A DNA stretch of 64,000 nucleotides from Nocardioides kongjuensis (GTDB taxonomy: Bacteria; Actinomycetota; Actinomycetes; Propionibacteriales; Nocardioidaceae): assembly GCF_013409625.1 (NCBI RefSeq), contig NZ_JACCBF010000001.1:4529001-4593000 (forward strand), in the 5' to 3' direction. The notes beneath the pieces were generated by a model that saw only the letters and a list, made by a program, of their open reading frames with translations, ran no database searches and was not told where the DNA came from. Below are positions 50,739 to 62,157 of this stretch, in pieces (position 1 is the stretch's first letter; each line of letters starts with the position of its first letter). Made by a program: the position numbers and the translations under genes.

Positions 50739-51956
50739 ATGCCCGAAGCCGTCATCGTCTCGACCGCCCGCTCGCCGATCGGCCGGGCCGGGAAGGGCTC
50801 GTTGAAGGACATGCGTCCCGACGAGCTGTCGGTGCAGATGGTGCGGGCGGCGCTGGCGAAGGTGCCGGGGCTGGACCCGGCCGAGATCACCGACCTGATC
50901 CTCGGCGTCGGTCAGCCGGCCGGCGAGGCGGGCAACAACCTGGGCCGCGCGGTCGCCGTGCTGTCCGGGATGGACCACCTGCCCGGTGTGACGGTCAACC
51001 GCTACTGCTCGTCGTCGCTGCAGACCACGCGGATGGCGTTCCACGCGATCAAGGCGGGGGAGGGCGACGCGTTCATCTCCGCCGGCGTGGAGACGGTGAG
51101 CCGGTTCTTCAACGGCTGGTCGGACAACCCGGAGGGCCAGAACCCGGCCTTCGCGGACGCGCAGGCCCTGACCGACAAGCGTGCCCAGGGTGGCGCGGAG
51201 ACGTGGGTGGACCCGCGCACGTCGGGTGAGCTGCCGGACCTGTACATCGCGATGGGCCAGACCGCGGAGAACGTCGCGCAGGTCCTCGGCATGTCGCGCG
51301 AGGAGCAGGACGTGTTCGCCGTCCGCAGCCAGAACCTCACCGAGCAGCGGATCGGCGAGGGCTTCTGGGCCCGCGAGATCACCCCGGTGACCCTGCCCGA
51401 CGGGTCGACGGTGTCCGCGGACGACGGCCCCCGGGCGGGTACGACGCTCGAGGCGGTCTCCGGCCTCAAGCCGGTGTTCCGTCCCGATGGCACGGTCACG
51501 GCCGGCAACGCGTGCCCGCTCAACGACGGCGCCGCGGCACTGGTGATCATGTCCGACACCCGTGCCAAGGAGCTGGGCCTGACCCCGCTGGCCCGGATCG
51601 TGTCGACCGCGGTGACCGGGCTCTCGCCCGAGATCATGGGCCTGGGCCCCGTCGAGGCGATCCCGGCCGCGCTCAAGCATGCCGGCATGTCGTTGGGCGA
51701 CATCGACCTGTTCGAGATCAACGAGGCGTTCGCCGTTCAGTCGCTGGGCTCGGCGCAGCAGCTCGGCATCGACGTCGACAAGCTCAACGTCAACGGGGGT
51801 GCGATCGCGGTGGGTCACCCGTTCGGCATGACCGGCGCGCGGATCACCGCGACGCTGATCAACTCGCTGCAGTGGCACGACAAGCAGTTCGGTGTGGAGT
51901 CGATGTGCGTGGGTGGCGGCCAGGGCATGGCCATGGTCCTGGAGCGGCTCAGCTGA
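50739..51956 (+). CDS. acetyl-CoA acetyltransferase (thiolase)
   Basis: A 405-residue thiolase with the nucleophilic Cys in NRYCSSSLQ (about 90), His in GGAIAVGHPFGMTGAR and the second Cys in SMCVGGGQGMAM. It cleaves 3-ketoacyl-CoA with CoA or condenses acetyl-CoA. GAGGAG precedes the ATG. With the LysR box before it, it may supply the thiolytic step for the pathway of the neighbouring operons. Followed by a HAD gene 11 bases later. Confidence 0.92.
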   Translation: MPEAVIVSTARSPIGRAGKGSLKDMRPDELSVQMVRAALAKVPGLDPAEITDLILGVGQPAGEAGNNLGRAVAVLSGMDHLPGVTVNRYCSSSLQTTRMAFHAIKAGEGDAFISAGVETVSRFFNGWSDNPEGQNPAFADAQALTDKRAQGGAETWVDPRTSGELPDLYIAMGQTAENVAQVLGMSREEQDVFAVRSQNLTEQRIGEGFWAREITPVTLPDGSTVSADDGPRAGTTLEAVSGLKPVFRPDGTVTAGNACPLNDGAAALVIMSDTRAKELGLTPLARIVSTAVTGLSPEIMGLGPVEAIPAALKHAGMSLGDIDLFEINEAFAVQSLGSAQQLGIDVDKLNVNGGAIAVGHPFGMTGARITATLINSLQWHDKQFGVESMCVGGGQGMAMVLERLS

Positions 51957-51967
51957 GCGGGGCGCGC

Positions 51968-52627
51968 GTGACACACGGTCCCGTCGATGTCAGTGCCGCC
52001 CTCCGTGCCGTGGTCGTCGACTTCGGCGGGGTGCTGACCACGAGCGTCGGCGCGGCGCTCGCCGTGCTCGGTGCCGGCATCGGGCCCGACCCGATGCTGC
52101 CGGCCCGACTCCTGTCCCGCGACGAGCCGTCCTCGCGCCTCCTCGTCGAGCACGAGGAGGGCCGGCTGTCCCAGCGCGGGTTCGAGGAGGGCTTCGCCGA
52201 GCGGCTGCGCGCCCACGGCGCCGACGCCACCGCCGACGGGCTGGTCGCGACGATCCAGGCCGCGCTCCGGCCGGACCGCGCGATGCTCGACCTCGTCCGC
52301 GACCTGCGGTCCTCGGGTGTCCCGGTCGGGCTGCTGTCGAACTCGCTCGGCGACGACTGCTACGCCGGCTTCGACCTGCCCGCCCTCTTCGACGCGGTCG
52401 TCATCTCCGCCGAGATCGGTGCGCGCAAACCCTCGCGCCGTGCGTACGGCGCCGCGTGCGAGGCCCTCGGTGTCGCACCCGAGGAGGCGGTGATGGTCGA
52501 CGACCTCGAGCACAACATCGTCGCCGCCCGGCGCTTCGGGATGGCGGGCGTCGTGCACACCAGCGCCGCGGTCACCGTCGCCGCGCTCGCCGGGCTCGGG
52601 ATCCGGGTGCCCGCTCAGTCGGCCTGA
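51968..52627 (+). CDS. HAD-superfamily hydrolase
   Basis: A 219-residue HAD fold protein. Motif I is VVVDFGGVLT (Asp near residue 17), motif II Ser in LLSNS, motif III Lys in GARKPSRRAYG, and motif IV VMVDDLEHNI. It starts at GTG 51968, 11 bases after the thiolase stop. Similar short HADs sit beside acyl-CoA enzymes in actinobacteria, where phosphatase activity is assumed. It overlaps the end of the convergent TetR gene by 13 bases. Confidence 0.83.
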   Translation: MTHGPVDVSAALRAVVVDFGGVLTTSVGAALAVLGAGIGPDPMLPARLLSRDEPSSRLLVEHEEGRLSQRGFEEGFAERLRAHGADATADGLVATIQAALRPDRAMLDLVRDLRSSGVPVGLLSNSLGDDCYAGFDLPALFDAVVISAEIGARKPSRRAYGAACEALGVAPEEAVMVDDLEHNIVAARRFGMAGVVHTSAAVTVAALAGLGIRVPAQSA

Positions 52628-53187
52628 CCCGGCACCCGGACCAGGCCGAGCACGCCCCGTCGTACGGCGGCCAGCTGGTCGGCGTCGAGACCGAGGCCGC
52701 GCTGGTAGATCGGCTCCATCAGGGTCCAGCCGACCAGCAGCGACCCGATCGCGGCGGCGGTCACCCGCGCCTCCTCGACGTCGAGGGCCGGCTCCTGCCC
52801 GGTCAGCTCGGCGACCAGGGTGCGCATCAGCGGGAAGTCCCACTGCATCGAGTCCATCAGCTCGGGGGATGACACCAGGTTGGCGAACGTGCGCCACGCA
52901 CCGGTGTCGAGCGGCCGCGTCGGGAGCTCCTGCCACCACGACCGCGCGGAGCCCGCGCGGCTCGCGCCCTCGCCGAGCTCCGCGGTCAGCTCCTCGAGAA
53001 CGGCGCGGAAGATGGCCTGCTTGGAGCCGAAGTACTGGTGGATCAGCCCGTAGTTCACCTGGGCGGCCGTGGCGATCCGGCGTCCGGAGATCTGGGCGGC
53101 AGGCATCTCGCCGAGCAGCCGGCGCGCGGCCGCGACCAGCGACCGCTTCACCTCCTCGACGCCCCGGGGGGCCGGCTCCTCGCTCAC
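52615..53187 (-). CDS. TetR family regulator of the P450 operon
   Basis: A 190-residue TetR protein; GTG start at 53187, since no ATG precedes the HTH. The recognition helix region is GRRIATAAQVNYGLIHQYFG. It is divergent from the P450-ferredoxin-reductase operon, whose promoter holds a TTTAGCC-GACT-GGCTAAA dyad, a good TetR operator candidate. It probably represses that operon. Confidence 0.83.
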   Translation of the reverse strand: MSEEPAPRGVEEVKRSLVAAARRLLGEMPAAQISGRRIATAAQVNYGLIHQYFGSKQAIFRAVLEELTAELGEGASRAGSARSWWQELPTRPLDTGAWRTFANLVSSPELMDSMQWDFPLMRTLVAELTGQEPALDVEEARVTAAAIGSLLVGWTLMEPIYQRGLGLDADQLAAVRRGVLGLVRVPGQAD

Positions 53188-53242
53188 GGGCGTCACCGTA
53201 CAACGCCCGCCGCGGCGTCGTGCGGACGGCGAGAGGGGTCCG

Positions 53243-53257
53243 ATGGCAGGGCGATAG
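53243..53257 (-). promoter_or_regulatory. degenerate LysR-type box at P450 promoter
   Basis: On the minus strand this reads CTATCGCCCTGCCAT, matching 11 of 15 positions of the 34193 box. It ends 19 bases before the TTGACA element of the P450 promoter, close to the spacing seen at the two best boxes. Confidence 0.4.
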
Positions 53258-53276
53258 CCGTCCCGGATCACCCCTG

Positions 53277-53304
53277 TTGACAGGTTTAGCCGACTGGCTA
53301 AAAC
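53277..53304 (+). promoter_or_regulatory. P450 promoter with embedded TetR operator
   Basis: TTGACA (53277-53282) and TAAAAC (53299-53304), 16 bases apart, form a good promoter. The spacer contains TTTAGCC-GACT-GGCTAAA (53285-53302), an exact 7-bp dyad, so a bound TetR dimer would block polymerase. A predicted start near 53311 excludes the GTG/ATG upstream of 53341. Confidence 0.6.
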
Positions 53305-53340
53305 ATGGTGCAGGTCACACAGCCCGAGGAGGAGTTCCCC

Positions 53341-54591
53341 ATGGAGCAGCCCGGTTGCCCGCACCTGCGGCAGTTCACCCTTGCGCCGCCCGCCGAGCGG
53401 CCGCTCGACGAGCCGGACTACTTCGGTGAGCTCCGCACGGAGTGCCCGGTCTCGAAGGTCAAGCTCTCCGAGACCAAGGAGGCCTGGTTGTTCACGAAGT
53501 TCGACGACGTGAAGGCCGTGCTGGCCGACCCGCGCTTCAGCTCGGAGTCGGGCCGCGATGGATTCCCGATCGAGGGCCAGCCCGGCGGCCTGCACCCGGT
53601 CAACGTCGGCATGTTCATCCGCCAGGACCCGCCCTTCCACACGAAGCTGCGCCGCATGGTCGTCCCTGCCTTCACCCCCAAGGCGGTCGCGGACGCCGCG
53701 GAGTTCATCGAGAAGGCCATCGTCGCCCGGCTCGACGCGCTGGCCGCACTGCCGCAGCCGGTCGACCTCGTCGAGGCGTACGCCATCGCCATCCCCTCCG
53801 ACGTGATCGCTCGGATCATGGGCGTCCCCGCTTCGGAGACCGAGCGCTTCCAGCAGCTCACCGAGCGGCTGGTGACCATCACGCTGACGCCCGACGAGCT
53901 CGACGAGGCCATGGACGCGTTCATCGCCTTCTGCGACGAGATGATCGCGCTCAAGCGGGCCGAGCCGGGCGACGACCTGATCACCCAGCTGATCACCGAC
54001 CGCCTCGACACCGGCGAGATCGACCGCGACCGCCTGCTCGGCTTCATCATCCTGCTCGTCCTCGGCGGCCACGACACGACCGGCGGCATGATCGCGCTCG
54101 GCATCTTCACCCTGCTCAAGCACCCCGACCAGCTCGCCCTGCTGCGCAGCGGCCAGCGCTCGTGGGGCGTCGCCGTCGAGGAGATGCTGCGCATCCACTC
54201 CGTCGCCCGCTCCGGCCCGCGCCGGGTCGCCTCGGAGGACCTCGAGGTCAACGGCTTCCAGGTGCGCGCCGGCGAGGGCGTGATCCCGTCGGTCCTCTCG
54301 GCCAACCACGACGGAGAGAAGTACGGACCCAGCCGGTTCCGCGACTTCACCATCCCCGAGGAGCGCCCGCGCCACCTCGCCTTCGGGTTCGGCCCGCACC
54401 AGTGCGTGGGCCAGAACCTCGCCCGGGTCGAGGTCGGCGTCGCCGTCGAGCGGATCCTCGAGCGCTACCCGAACATGCGCCTGGTCGACGACCGGGTGGA
54501 GAACGTCCAGGTCCGCAAGGACCGGGGTTTCTGGGGGCTGCGTGAGCTCCTCGTGGACCTCGGCCCGGCGGCGGAAGGAGTCGAGCGGTGA
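53341..54591 (+). CDS. cytochrome P450
   Basis: A 416-residue bacterial class I P450. The heme ligand loop is FGFGPHQCVGQNLAR (Cys near 355), the I helix has GGHDTTGGM and the ExxR pair is in EEMLRIH. The ATG at 53341 follows GAGGAGGAG. Electron supply is encoded directly downstream by a [3Fe-4S] ferredoxin and a reductase, a complete three-part system. It probably hydroxylates a hydrophobic or cyclic substrate; no family (CYP) assignment is attempted. Confidence 0.93.
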   Translation: MEQPGCPHLRQFTLAPPAERPLDEPDYFGELRTECPVSKVKLSETKEAWLFTKFDDVKAVLADPRFSSESGRDGFPIEGQPGGLHPVNVGMFIRQDPPFHTKLRRMVVPAFTPKAVADAAEFIEKAIVARLDALAALPQPVDLVEAYAIAIPSDVIARIMGVPASETERFQQLTERLVTITLTPDELDEAMDAFIAFCDEMIALKRAEPGDDLITQLITDRLDTGEIDRDRLLGFIILLVLGGHDTTGGMIALGIFTLLKHPDQLALLRSGQRSWGVAVEEMLRIHSVARSGPRRVASEDLEVNGFQVRAGEGVIPSVLSANHDGEKYGPSRFRDFTIPEERPRHLAFGFGPHQCVGQNLARVEVGVAVERILERYPNMRLVDDRVENVQVRKDRGFWGLRELLVDLGPAAEGVER

Positions 54592-54782
54592 GGATCGAGA
54601 TCGAGGCCGACAAGTGCTGCGGCGCCGGCCAGTGCGTGATGTTCGCGCCGACCTACTTCGACATGGACGACGCGGGTGTCGCGTTCGCCCTCGTCGACGA
54701 GGCCGACCCGGCCGACGTCGCGGACATCCAGGAGGCGATCGACTCCTGCCCGACCCTGGCGATCCGCCTTGTCGGCGACTGA
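54588..54782 (+). CDS. [3Fe-4S] ferredoxin
   Basis: A 64-residue single-cluster ferredoxin of the type that serves actinobacterial P450s. Cys 10, 16 and 54 (KCCGAGQC and DSCPT) match the CxxxxxC...CP pattern of a 3Fe-4S site; the position of the missing fourth Cys is filled by Ala. GTG start overlaps the P450 stop (GTGA), giving coupled translation. Confidence 0.92.
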   Translation: MRIEIEADKCCGAGQCVMFAPTYFDMDDAGVAFALVDEADPADVADIQEAIDSCPTLAIRLVGD

Positions 54783-55962
54783 CCTCGACGACGGCGCAGG
54801 TACGTCGGGCAGGGCCGTCGTCGTCGGCGGTGGCCACGGCGGCACCCAGACCGCCGACGCGCTGCGCCGCTTCGGCTGGACCGGGCCGGTCACCGTCGTC
54901 GACGCCGACCCCTGGCAGCCCTACCAGCGCCCACCCCTGTCGAAGGGCGTGCTGGGCGACGCCCGCGACGACCTCTGCTTCCACGGGCCGGAGCACTACG
55001 CCGACGAGTCGATCGACCTGGTCCTCGGCGACGGTGCGGTTGCCCTCGACCGCGCGCAGCGGGAGGTGCGCCTCGCGTCCGGCCGGGTGCTCGGCTACGA
55101 CCACCTCGTGCTCGGCCTCGGCTCGGTCGCCCGGCCGGTGCCGTTCGACACCGCGGGCCTCGACGGCATCGGTGTGCTGCGGACCCGGCAGGACGCGGAC
55201 GCCTTGCGCCGATGGGCCTTCGAGGCCCGCTCCGCCGTCCTCGTCGGCGCCGGCTTCATCGGCCTCGAGCTCGCCACCCAGCTGCGCGGCATCGGCCTCG
55301 ACGTCACCGTCGTGGAGACCGCACCCGCCCTGCTGACCGCGGCCCTGTCCGACGTGACGGCCGACTTCCTGCGCGCGCGGCACGAGGCCGACGGCGTACG
55401 CCTGCGCTTCGGGGCCCGCGTCGTCGCGGTCGACGGCGTCGGCGGCCGGGTGCGCCGGGTGCGCCTCGACAGCGGCGAGCTCCTGCCCGCCGACCTGGTC
55501 GTGGTCGGCGTCGGCGCGCTCCCCAACGACCGCCTCGCGGCGGACGCCGGCCTGGCGGTCGACGACGGCATCGTCGTCGACCACGACTTCCGCACCAGCG
55601 ATCCCGCGATCTTCGCGATCGGCGACTGCGCGCGCTTCCCCACACCTGGCGGGCCGTCGCGGCTCACGTCCGTCCAGCACGCCTTCGACTCCGGCACCCG
55701 GGTCGCCAAGGTCCTCACCGGTCGCGAGGGCGGACCCATGCCGGTGCCGTGGTTCTGGACCGACCAGGCCGGCGTCAAGGTGCAGATGGCCGGCGGTGTC
55801 GGCGGCCACGACCGGGTCGAGGTCCTCGGCAGCATCCAGGACGCCCGGTTCTCCGTACGCCGCTACGCCGGCGACCTGCTCGTCGGCGGCGAGTCCGTCG
55901 GCTGGCCGCAGGAGCACCTGGCCACACGGCGCGAGCTGGCCGCTGTCCCCGCCCCGAGCTGA
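54769..55962 (+). CDS. NAD(P)H-dependent ferredoxin reductase
   Basis: A 397-residue FAD reductase. The FAD motif is VVVGGGHGGTQTA, the NAD(P) motif VLVGAGFIGLELA, and IFAIGDCARFPTP is the second FAD contact. No ATG or GTG lies in frame near the fold start, so the TTG at 54769 (reading MSATDLDDG) is chosen; it overlaps the ferredoxin end by 14 bases. Together with the ferredoxin it would drive the P450. Confidence 0.88.
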   Translation: MSATDLDDGAGTSGRAVVVGGGHGGTQTADALRRFGWTGPVTVVDADPWQPYQRPPLSKGVLGDARDDLCFHGPEHYADESIDLVLGDGAVALDRAQREVRLASGRVLGYDHLVLGLGSVARPVPFDTAGLDGIGVLRTRQDADALRRWAFEARSAVLVGAGFIGLELATQLRGIGLDVTVVETAPALLTAALSDVTADFLRARHEADGVRLRFGARVVAVDGVGGRVRRVRLDSGELLPADLVVVGVGALPNDRLAADAGLAVDDGIVVDHDFRTSDPAIFAIGDCARFPTPGGPSRLTSVQHAFDSGTRVAKVLTGREGGPMPVPWFWTDQAGVKVQMAGGVGGHDRVEVLGSIQDARFSVRRYAGDLLVGGESVGWPQEHLATRRELAAVPAPS

Positions 55963-55964
55963 CG

Positions 55965-58679
<2,715 letters not shown>

Positions 58680-59015
58680 TCATCGAGCGCCGGGGACCAT
58701 CAGCTCGTCCTCGAAGTCGGTGCGGGTCTCGGCGAGCCCCACCAGGATCCTGCGGGCGGACAGGAGCAGGTCGCGCACCTCGGGCGCGCTGATCGAGTAG
58801 ACGACGGCCGTGCCCTCGCGGCGCGACACGACGAGCGAGGTACGGCGCAGCACGGCCAGCTGCTGCGACAGGTTGCTGGGCTCGATCGCGATCTGCTCGA
58901 GCAGCTCGTGGACCGCGTGGTCGCGCTCGGACAGCAGCTCGAGGATCCGGATCCGGGCCGGGTGGCCGAGGGTGCGGAAGAACTCCGCCTTGGTCTGGTA
59001 GAGCGGCACTCCCAT
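58680..59015 (-). CDS. ArsR family metal/redox-type regulator
   Basis: A 111-residue winged-helix repressor. The HTH is in HAVHELLEQIAIEPSNLSQQLAVLRR (given in part: IAIEPSNLSQQLAVLRR) and the wing YSISAPEVRDLL follows. There is no CxC metal pocket in the recognition helix, so classic arsenic sensing is unlikely. The ATG at 59015 follows GAGGAAGG. It heads the SulP operon; such ArsR-SulP pairs are frequent and respond to sulfur or carbonate status in some bacteria. Confidence 0.87.
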   Translation of the reverse strand: MGVPLYQTKAEFFRTLGHPARIRILELLSERDHAVHELLEQIAIEPSNLSQQLAVLRRTSLVVSRREGTAVVYSISAPEVRDLLLSARRILVGLAETRTDFEDELMVPGAR

Positions 59016-59056
59016 CGTCGTACCTTCCTCTCCTCGGTGTCCGGTACCGCTACGAT

Positions 59057-59081
59057 ACATGACTTGAAGAAGTCTTCATGT
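59057..59081. promoter_or_regulatory. ArsR operator candidate
   Basis: The AT-rich stretch contains TGAAGA-AG-TCTTCA (59065-59078), a perfect 6-bp dyad, within outer arms ACATGA and TCATGT. It is 40-65 bases before the ArsR start and also before the divergent small gene, so one repressor could control both. Confidence 0.62.
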
Positions 59082-59124
59082 CGTTGATCCCTTCGGGGAG
59101 CGGAGGAAGGAGCGGGCCGGCCGC

Positions 59125-59379
59125 ATGGACGAGGGCACCGTCGAGACCGTCAGCATCGCCCAGCTCGAGCCGGGCGACGTCGTCACGCTTCCCGGGGTCC
59201 CGGGCCGCTGTCGGATCCAGGTCGCGCGCTCGGCCGTGCCGGGCGTCGTCTGGCTCTACGTCGCCGACGCGGTCACGGGCGTGCGCCGACGCGGCCACGT
59301 CGCCCTGCCCCTGCACCAGGACGTGACCCGGCACGGAGCCGCACCGGCGCCTCGCGGCCGGGCGCCCGAGGACACCTAG
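59125..59379 (+). CDS. small hypothetical protein
   Basis: An 84-residue protein, not recognised. Residues 10-60 look beta-rich (DVVTLPGVPGRCRIQVARSA), like an SH3-like or small barrel domain, and the tail is polar. It is divergent from the ArsR-SulP operon and shares its operator region. It may be a co-regulated partner; no function can be given. Start ATG 59125 lacks a strong ribosome site. Confidence 0.45.
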   Translation: MDEGTVETVSIAQLEPGDVVTLPGVPGRCRIQVARSAVPGVVWLYVADAVTGVRRRGHVALPLHQDVTRHGAAPAPRGRAPEDT

Positions 59380-59392
59380 GGCGTCTCGCGCG

Positions 59393-60292
59393 TCAGCCGA
59401 CCAGCTCCGCCACGAGGTCGACCTGACGGGGGTCGTCGCTGGTCGGGATCAGCTGCACCTCGTCGGTGCCGATCGCCGCGAACCGGTCGAGCAGCGCCCG
59501 CAGCTCGTCGAGCGTGCCCGCGAAGCCGGCGGTCGGGGCGAGTGCGTCGACGAGGGCGGGTGGCAGCCAGTTCATGTAGTGCCGCAGGTGCTGGTGGACC
59601 TGGCCCCGCGGCTCGGGCGCGGTCTCCGCGAGCGCGAACCAGAACGACGTCGTCAGCCGTGGCGCCGGCCGACCGCCCTCGGTCCAGGCCGACCGGGCGA
59701 CATCGAACAGCGCGCCGGTCTCGTCGACGTCGGCGCTCAGGGTCATGCCGGCCACGCCGTCGGCCCAGCGTGCGGCGTGCCGGACCGTGCGGTGGCCGAG
59801 CGTGCCGACGAGCAGCTCGGGGCCGCCCGGCTGGACCGTCCGCGGGCCGACCGGGCGGGTGGCCCCGGTGAGGTTGTCGCCGCTCCACACCCGTCGCAGC
59901 ACCCCGGCCCGCTCGGCCATCTCGGCCATGGTCCGGTTGCTCCAGTCGGCAGACACCGCCGCGTAGTCCTCCTCGCGCCCGCCCACGCCGAGGCCCACGC
60001 TCAAGCGGCCGCCGCTGAGCTGGTCGCCGGTCGCGAGCGCCTTGGCGAGGAGCACCGGGTCGTGCAGCTGCGGGACGACGACCGTCGTACCGATCCGCAC
60101 CCGGCGGGTCCATGCCGCGACCGCGCCGAGCAGGGTGAGCGCGTCGGGGTTGTCGAAGGCGATCCGCTCGCCGAAGCACACCGAGCTGTAGGGGCCGGCG
60201 TCGATCCGCTCGGCCCACTCCCGCAGCACGTCCGGCGCGATGTCCGGCTCCATCACGGGCAGCGTCATGCCGACGTCCATCGCGGAGCTCAC
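59393..60292 (-). CDS. LLM class (luciferase-like) flavin/F420 oxidoreductase
   Basis: A 299-residue TIM-barrel luciferase-like protein. The substrate and cofactor parts are TLPVMEPDI, GTTVVVPQLHDPVLLAKALATG and GLGVGGREEDY. Actinobacterial members often use F420; the cofactor here is not decided. GTG start at 60292 (or ATG 60280). It lies 6 bases after the TetR gene and is probably controlled by it. No partner enzyme is adjacent. Confidence 0.85.
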   Translation of the reverse strand: MSSAMDVGMTLPVMEPDIAPDVLREWAERIDAGPYSSVCFGERIAFDNPDALTLLGAVAAWTRRVRIGTTVVVPQLHDPVLLAKALATGDQLSGGRLSVGLGVGGREEDYAAVSADWSNRTMAEMAERAGVLRRVWSGDNLTGATRPVGPRTVQPGGPELLVGTLGHRTVRHAARWADGVAGMTLSADVDETGALFDVARSAWTEGGRPAPRLTTSFWFALAETAPEPRGQVHQHLRHYMNWLPPALVDALAPTAGFAGTLDELRALLDRFAAIGTDEVQLIPTSDDPRQVDLVAELVG

Positions 60293-60298
60293 GGGGGC

Positions 60299-60892
60299 TC
60301 AGCCTCGCGCCCGCAGGCCGGTCGCGACCAGGTCGACCAGCGCCTGGTAGGCCTGGGCGTCGTCGAGCCCGGTCGCCGTACCGATCCGGCCGTCGCCGAT
60401 CGCGTCCATCACCTCGGCGACGGCGGCGCCGACGAAGGTGGCGTTGACCCGGCGCAGGGTGCCGGCCTCCACCCCCTCGGTCACCAACGCCTGGACGCGG
60501 GCGGCTGCCTGGGCGGTGTTGGCGCGGTAGACCTCGGCTCCGGGCGGGAAGCCGGCCAGGTCGGCGTAGAACTGCGGGGAGGCGGGAGCGAGCTCGTCGG
60601 CCACGGCGGTGAGGTACGTCGAGAGCCGGTCCGCCGGGTCCGCGGCGGCCCCGACCCGTTCCTCGATCCGCTCCGCGGCGCGCTTGAAGAAGTGCCGCAC
60701 GGTCGCGGTGATGACCTGCTCCTTGCTCGGCGCCACCAGGTAGAGGGTGCTGCGCGAGCAGGACAGTCGCTGGGCCAGCTCGCCGATGCCGAAGGTCGCG
60801 AATCCCTCGGCCAAGAACAGCTCGACCAGCTCGTCGAGCAGCGCGTCACGGCGCTGGCGGGTCCGCGCCGGGAGGGTTCGCTGCTGCTGCAC
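60299..60892 (-). CDS. TetR family regulator
   Basis: A 197-residue TetR with FGIGELAQRLSCSRSTLYLVA near residues 33-53, the second helix being SRSTLYLVAPSKEQV. It is in an operon with the LLM gene and divergent from an acyl-CoA dehydrogenase; the gap has palindromic AATCATGATT and repeated AGTACC elements that may be its operator. Confidence 0.85.
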   Translation of the reverse strand: MQQQRTLPARTRQRRDALLDELVELFLAEGFATFGIGELAQRLSCSRSTLYLVAPSKEQVITATVRHFFKRAAERIEERVGAAADPADRLSTYLTAVADELAPASPQFYADLAGFPPGAEVYRANTAQAAARVQALVTEGVEAGTLRRVNATFVGAAVAEVMDAIGDGRIGTATGLDDAQAYQALVDLVATGLRARG

Positions 60893-60915
60893 GGTGGCAG
60901 GCTAGCAACGAAGGG

Positions 60916-60953
60916 AGTACCGTAGTCCGTACCAGAATCATGATTTCAGTACC
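60916..60953. promoter_or_regulatory. TetR operator region
   Basis: AATCATGATT (60936-60945) is a 10-bp palindrome. AGTACC or CGTACC appears three times (60916, 60928, 60948). The elements lie between the divergent TetR and acyl-CoA dehydrogenase starts. Confidence 0.4.
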
Positions 60954-60969
60954 CAACACGGAGGACCCG

Positions 60970-62139
60970 ATGCCCGCACGTCGCCTGATGGCGTCCGAGG
61001 AGTACGCCGACCTGCTCCGCCTGGCCCGCCAGCTCGCCACCGAGGAGCTGCTGCCGCGCGCCGCGGAGGCCGAGGCGACGGGCACCTTCCCGCGCGACGT
61101 GTTCCGCCTGCTCGGCCGGGCCGGCTTCCTCGGCCTGCCCTACCCCGAGGAGCTCGGAGGCGGTGGGCTGCCCTACGAGGTCTACCTGCAGGTGCTCGAG
61201 GAGATCGGCTCGGTCTGGTCGAGCGTCGGCGTGGGCGTCTCGGTCCACGCGCTGAGCTGCTTCGGCCTGGCCACCGCCGGGACCGACGAGCAGCGCAAGG
61301 CGTGGCTCCCGGAGATGCTCGGCGGTGACCTGCTCGGCGCCTACTGCCTCTCCGAGGCGCACGCCGGCTCCGACCCGGCGGCGATGCGTACCCGGGCCCG
61401 GCTCGACGGCGACGCGTACGTCATCAACGGCGCGAAGGCCTGGGTCACCCACGGCGGCAAGGCCGACTTCTACAAGGTCATGGCCCGCACCGGTGACGGC
61501 CGCGGCGACATCTCCTGCTTCCTGGTCCGGGCCGACACGCCGGGCCTGTCGGCCGACGCCCCCGAGGACAAGATGGGCCTGATGGGCTCGACCACCGCCA
61601 CGGTGCGCTTCGAGGACGTCCGGGTCCCCGTCGAGCAGCGCCTCGGCGACGAGGGCCAGGGCCTCAAGATCGCCCTCGCCGGCCTCGACGCCGGCCGCCT
61701 CGGCATCGCCGCCGTCGCGACCGGTCTCGCCCAGGGTGCTCTCGACCGCGCGGTCGCCTACGCCCAGCAGCGCGAGGCCTTCGGCCAGCGGATCATCGAC
61801 CACCAGGGCCTGGCCTTCGTGCTCGCCGACATGGAGGCCGCGATCCAGTCGGCCCGCGCCACCGTCCTGCACGCCGCCCGCCTCAAGGACCTCGGCCTGC
61901 CGTTCTCCCGCGAGGCCTCGATCGCCAAGCTGGTCGCCACCGACACCGCCATGAAGGTCACCACGGACGCCGTCCAGGTCCTCGGCGGCGCCGGCTACAC
62001 CAAGGACTTCCCGGTCGAGCGCTACATGCGCGAGGCCAAGGTGATGCAGATCTTCGAGGGCACCAACCAGATCCAGCGGATGGTCATCGGGCGCTCGCTC
62101 GACCGCGAGGCCGGCCAGGGCGCGATCGTCACCGCCTGA
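60970..62139 (+). CDS. acyl-CoA dehydrogenase
   Basis: A 389-residue acyl-CoA dehydrogenase. CLSEAHAGSDPAAMRT and VTHGGKADFYKVMART form the flavin site; QVLGGAGYTKDFPVERYMREA and IFEGTNQIQRMVIGRSL contain the catalytic Glu of the short-chain type. ATG at 60970 behind ACGGAGG. Divergent from TetR. It is a beta-oxidation enzyme for a short or branched acyl-CoA. Confidence 0.92.
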   Translation: MPARRLMASEEYADLLRLARQLATEELLPRAAEAEATGTFPRDVFRLLGRAGFLGLPYPEELGGGGLPYEVYLQVLEEIGSVWSSVGVGVSVHALSCFGLATAGTDEQRKAWLPEMLGGDLLGAYCLSEAHAGSDPAAMRTRARLDGDAYVINGAKAWVTHGGKADFYKVMARTGDGRGDISCFLVRADTPGLSADAPEDKMGLMGSTTATVRFEDVRVPVEQRLGDEGQGLKIALAGLDAGRLGIAAVATGLAQGALDRAVAYAQQREAFGQRIIDHQGLAFVLADMEAAIQSARATVLHAARLKDLGLPFSREASIAKLVATDTAMKVTTDAVQVLGGAGYTKDFPVERYMREAKVMQIFEGTNQIQRMVIGRSLDREAGQGAIVTA

Positions 62140-62157
62140 CGACATCCGGGCGCGGCG

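Noticed and set aside
52615..55917. A long minus frame of 1100 codons running through the P450, ferredoxin and reductase genes
   Set aside because: Only the last 190 codons (TetR) show a domain. The rest mirrors the GC-rich third positions of the plus-strand genes.
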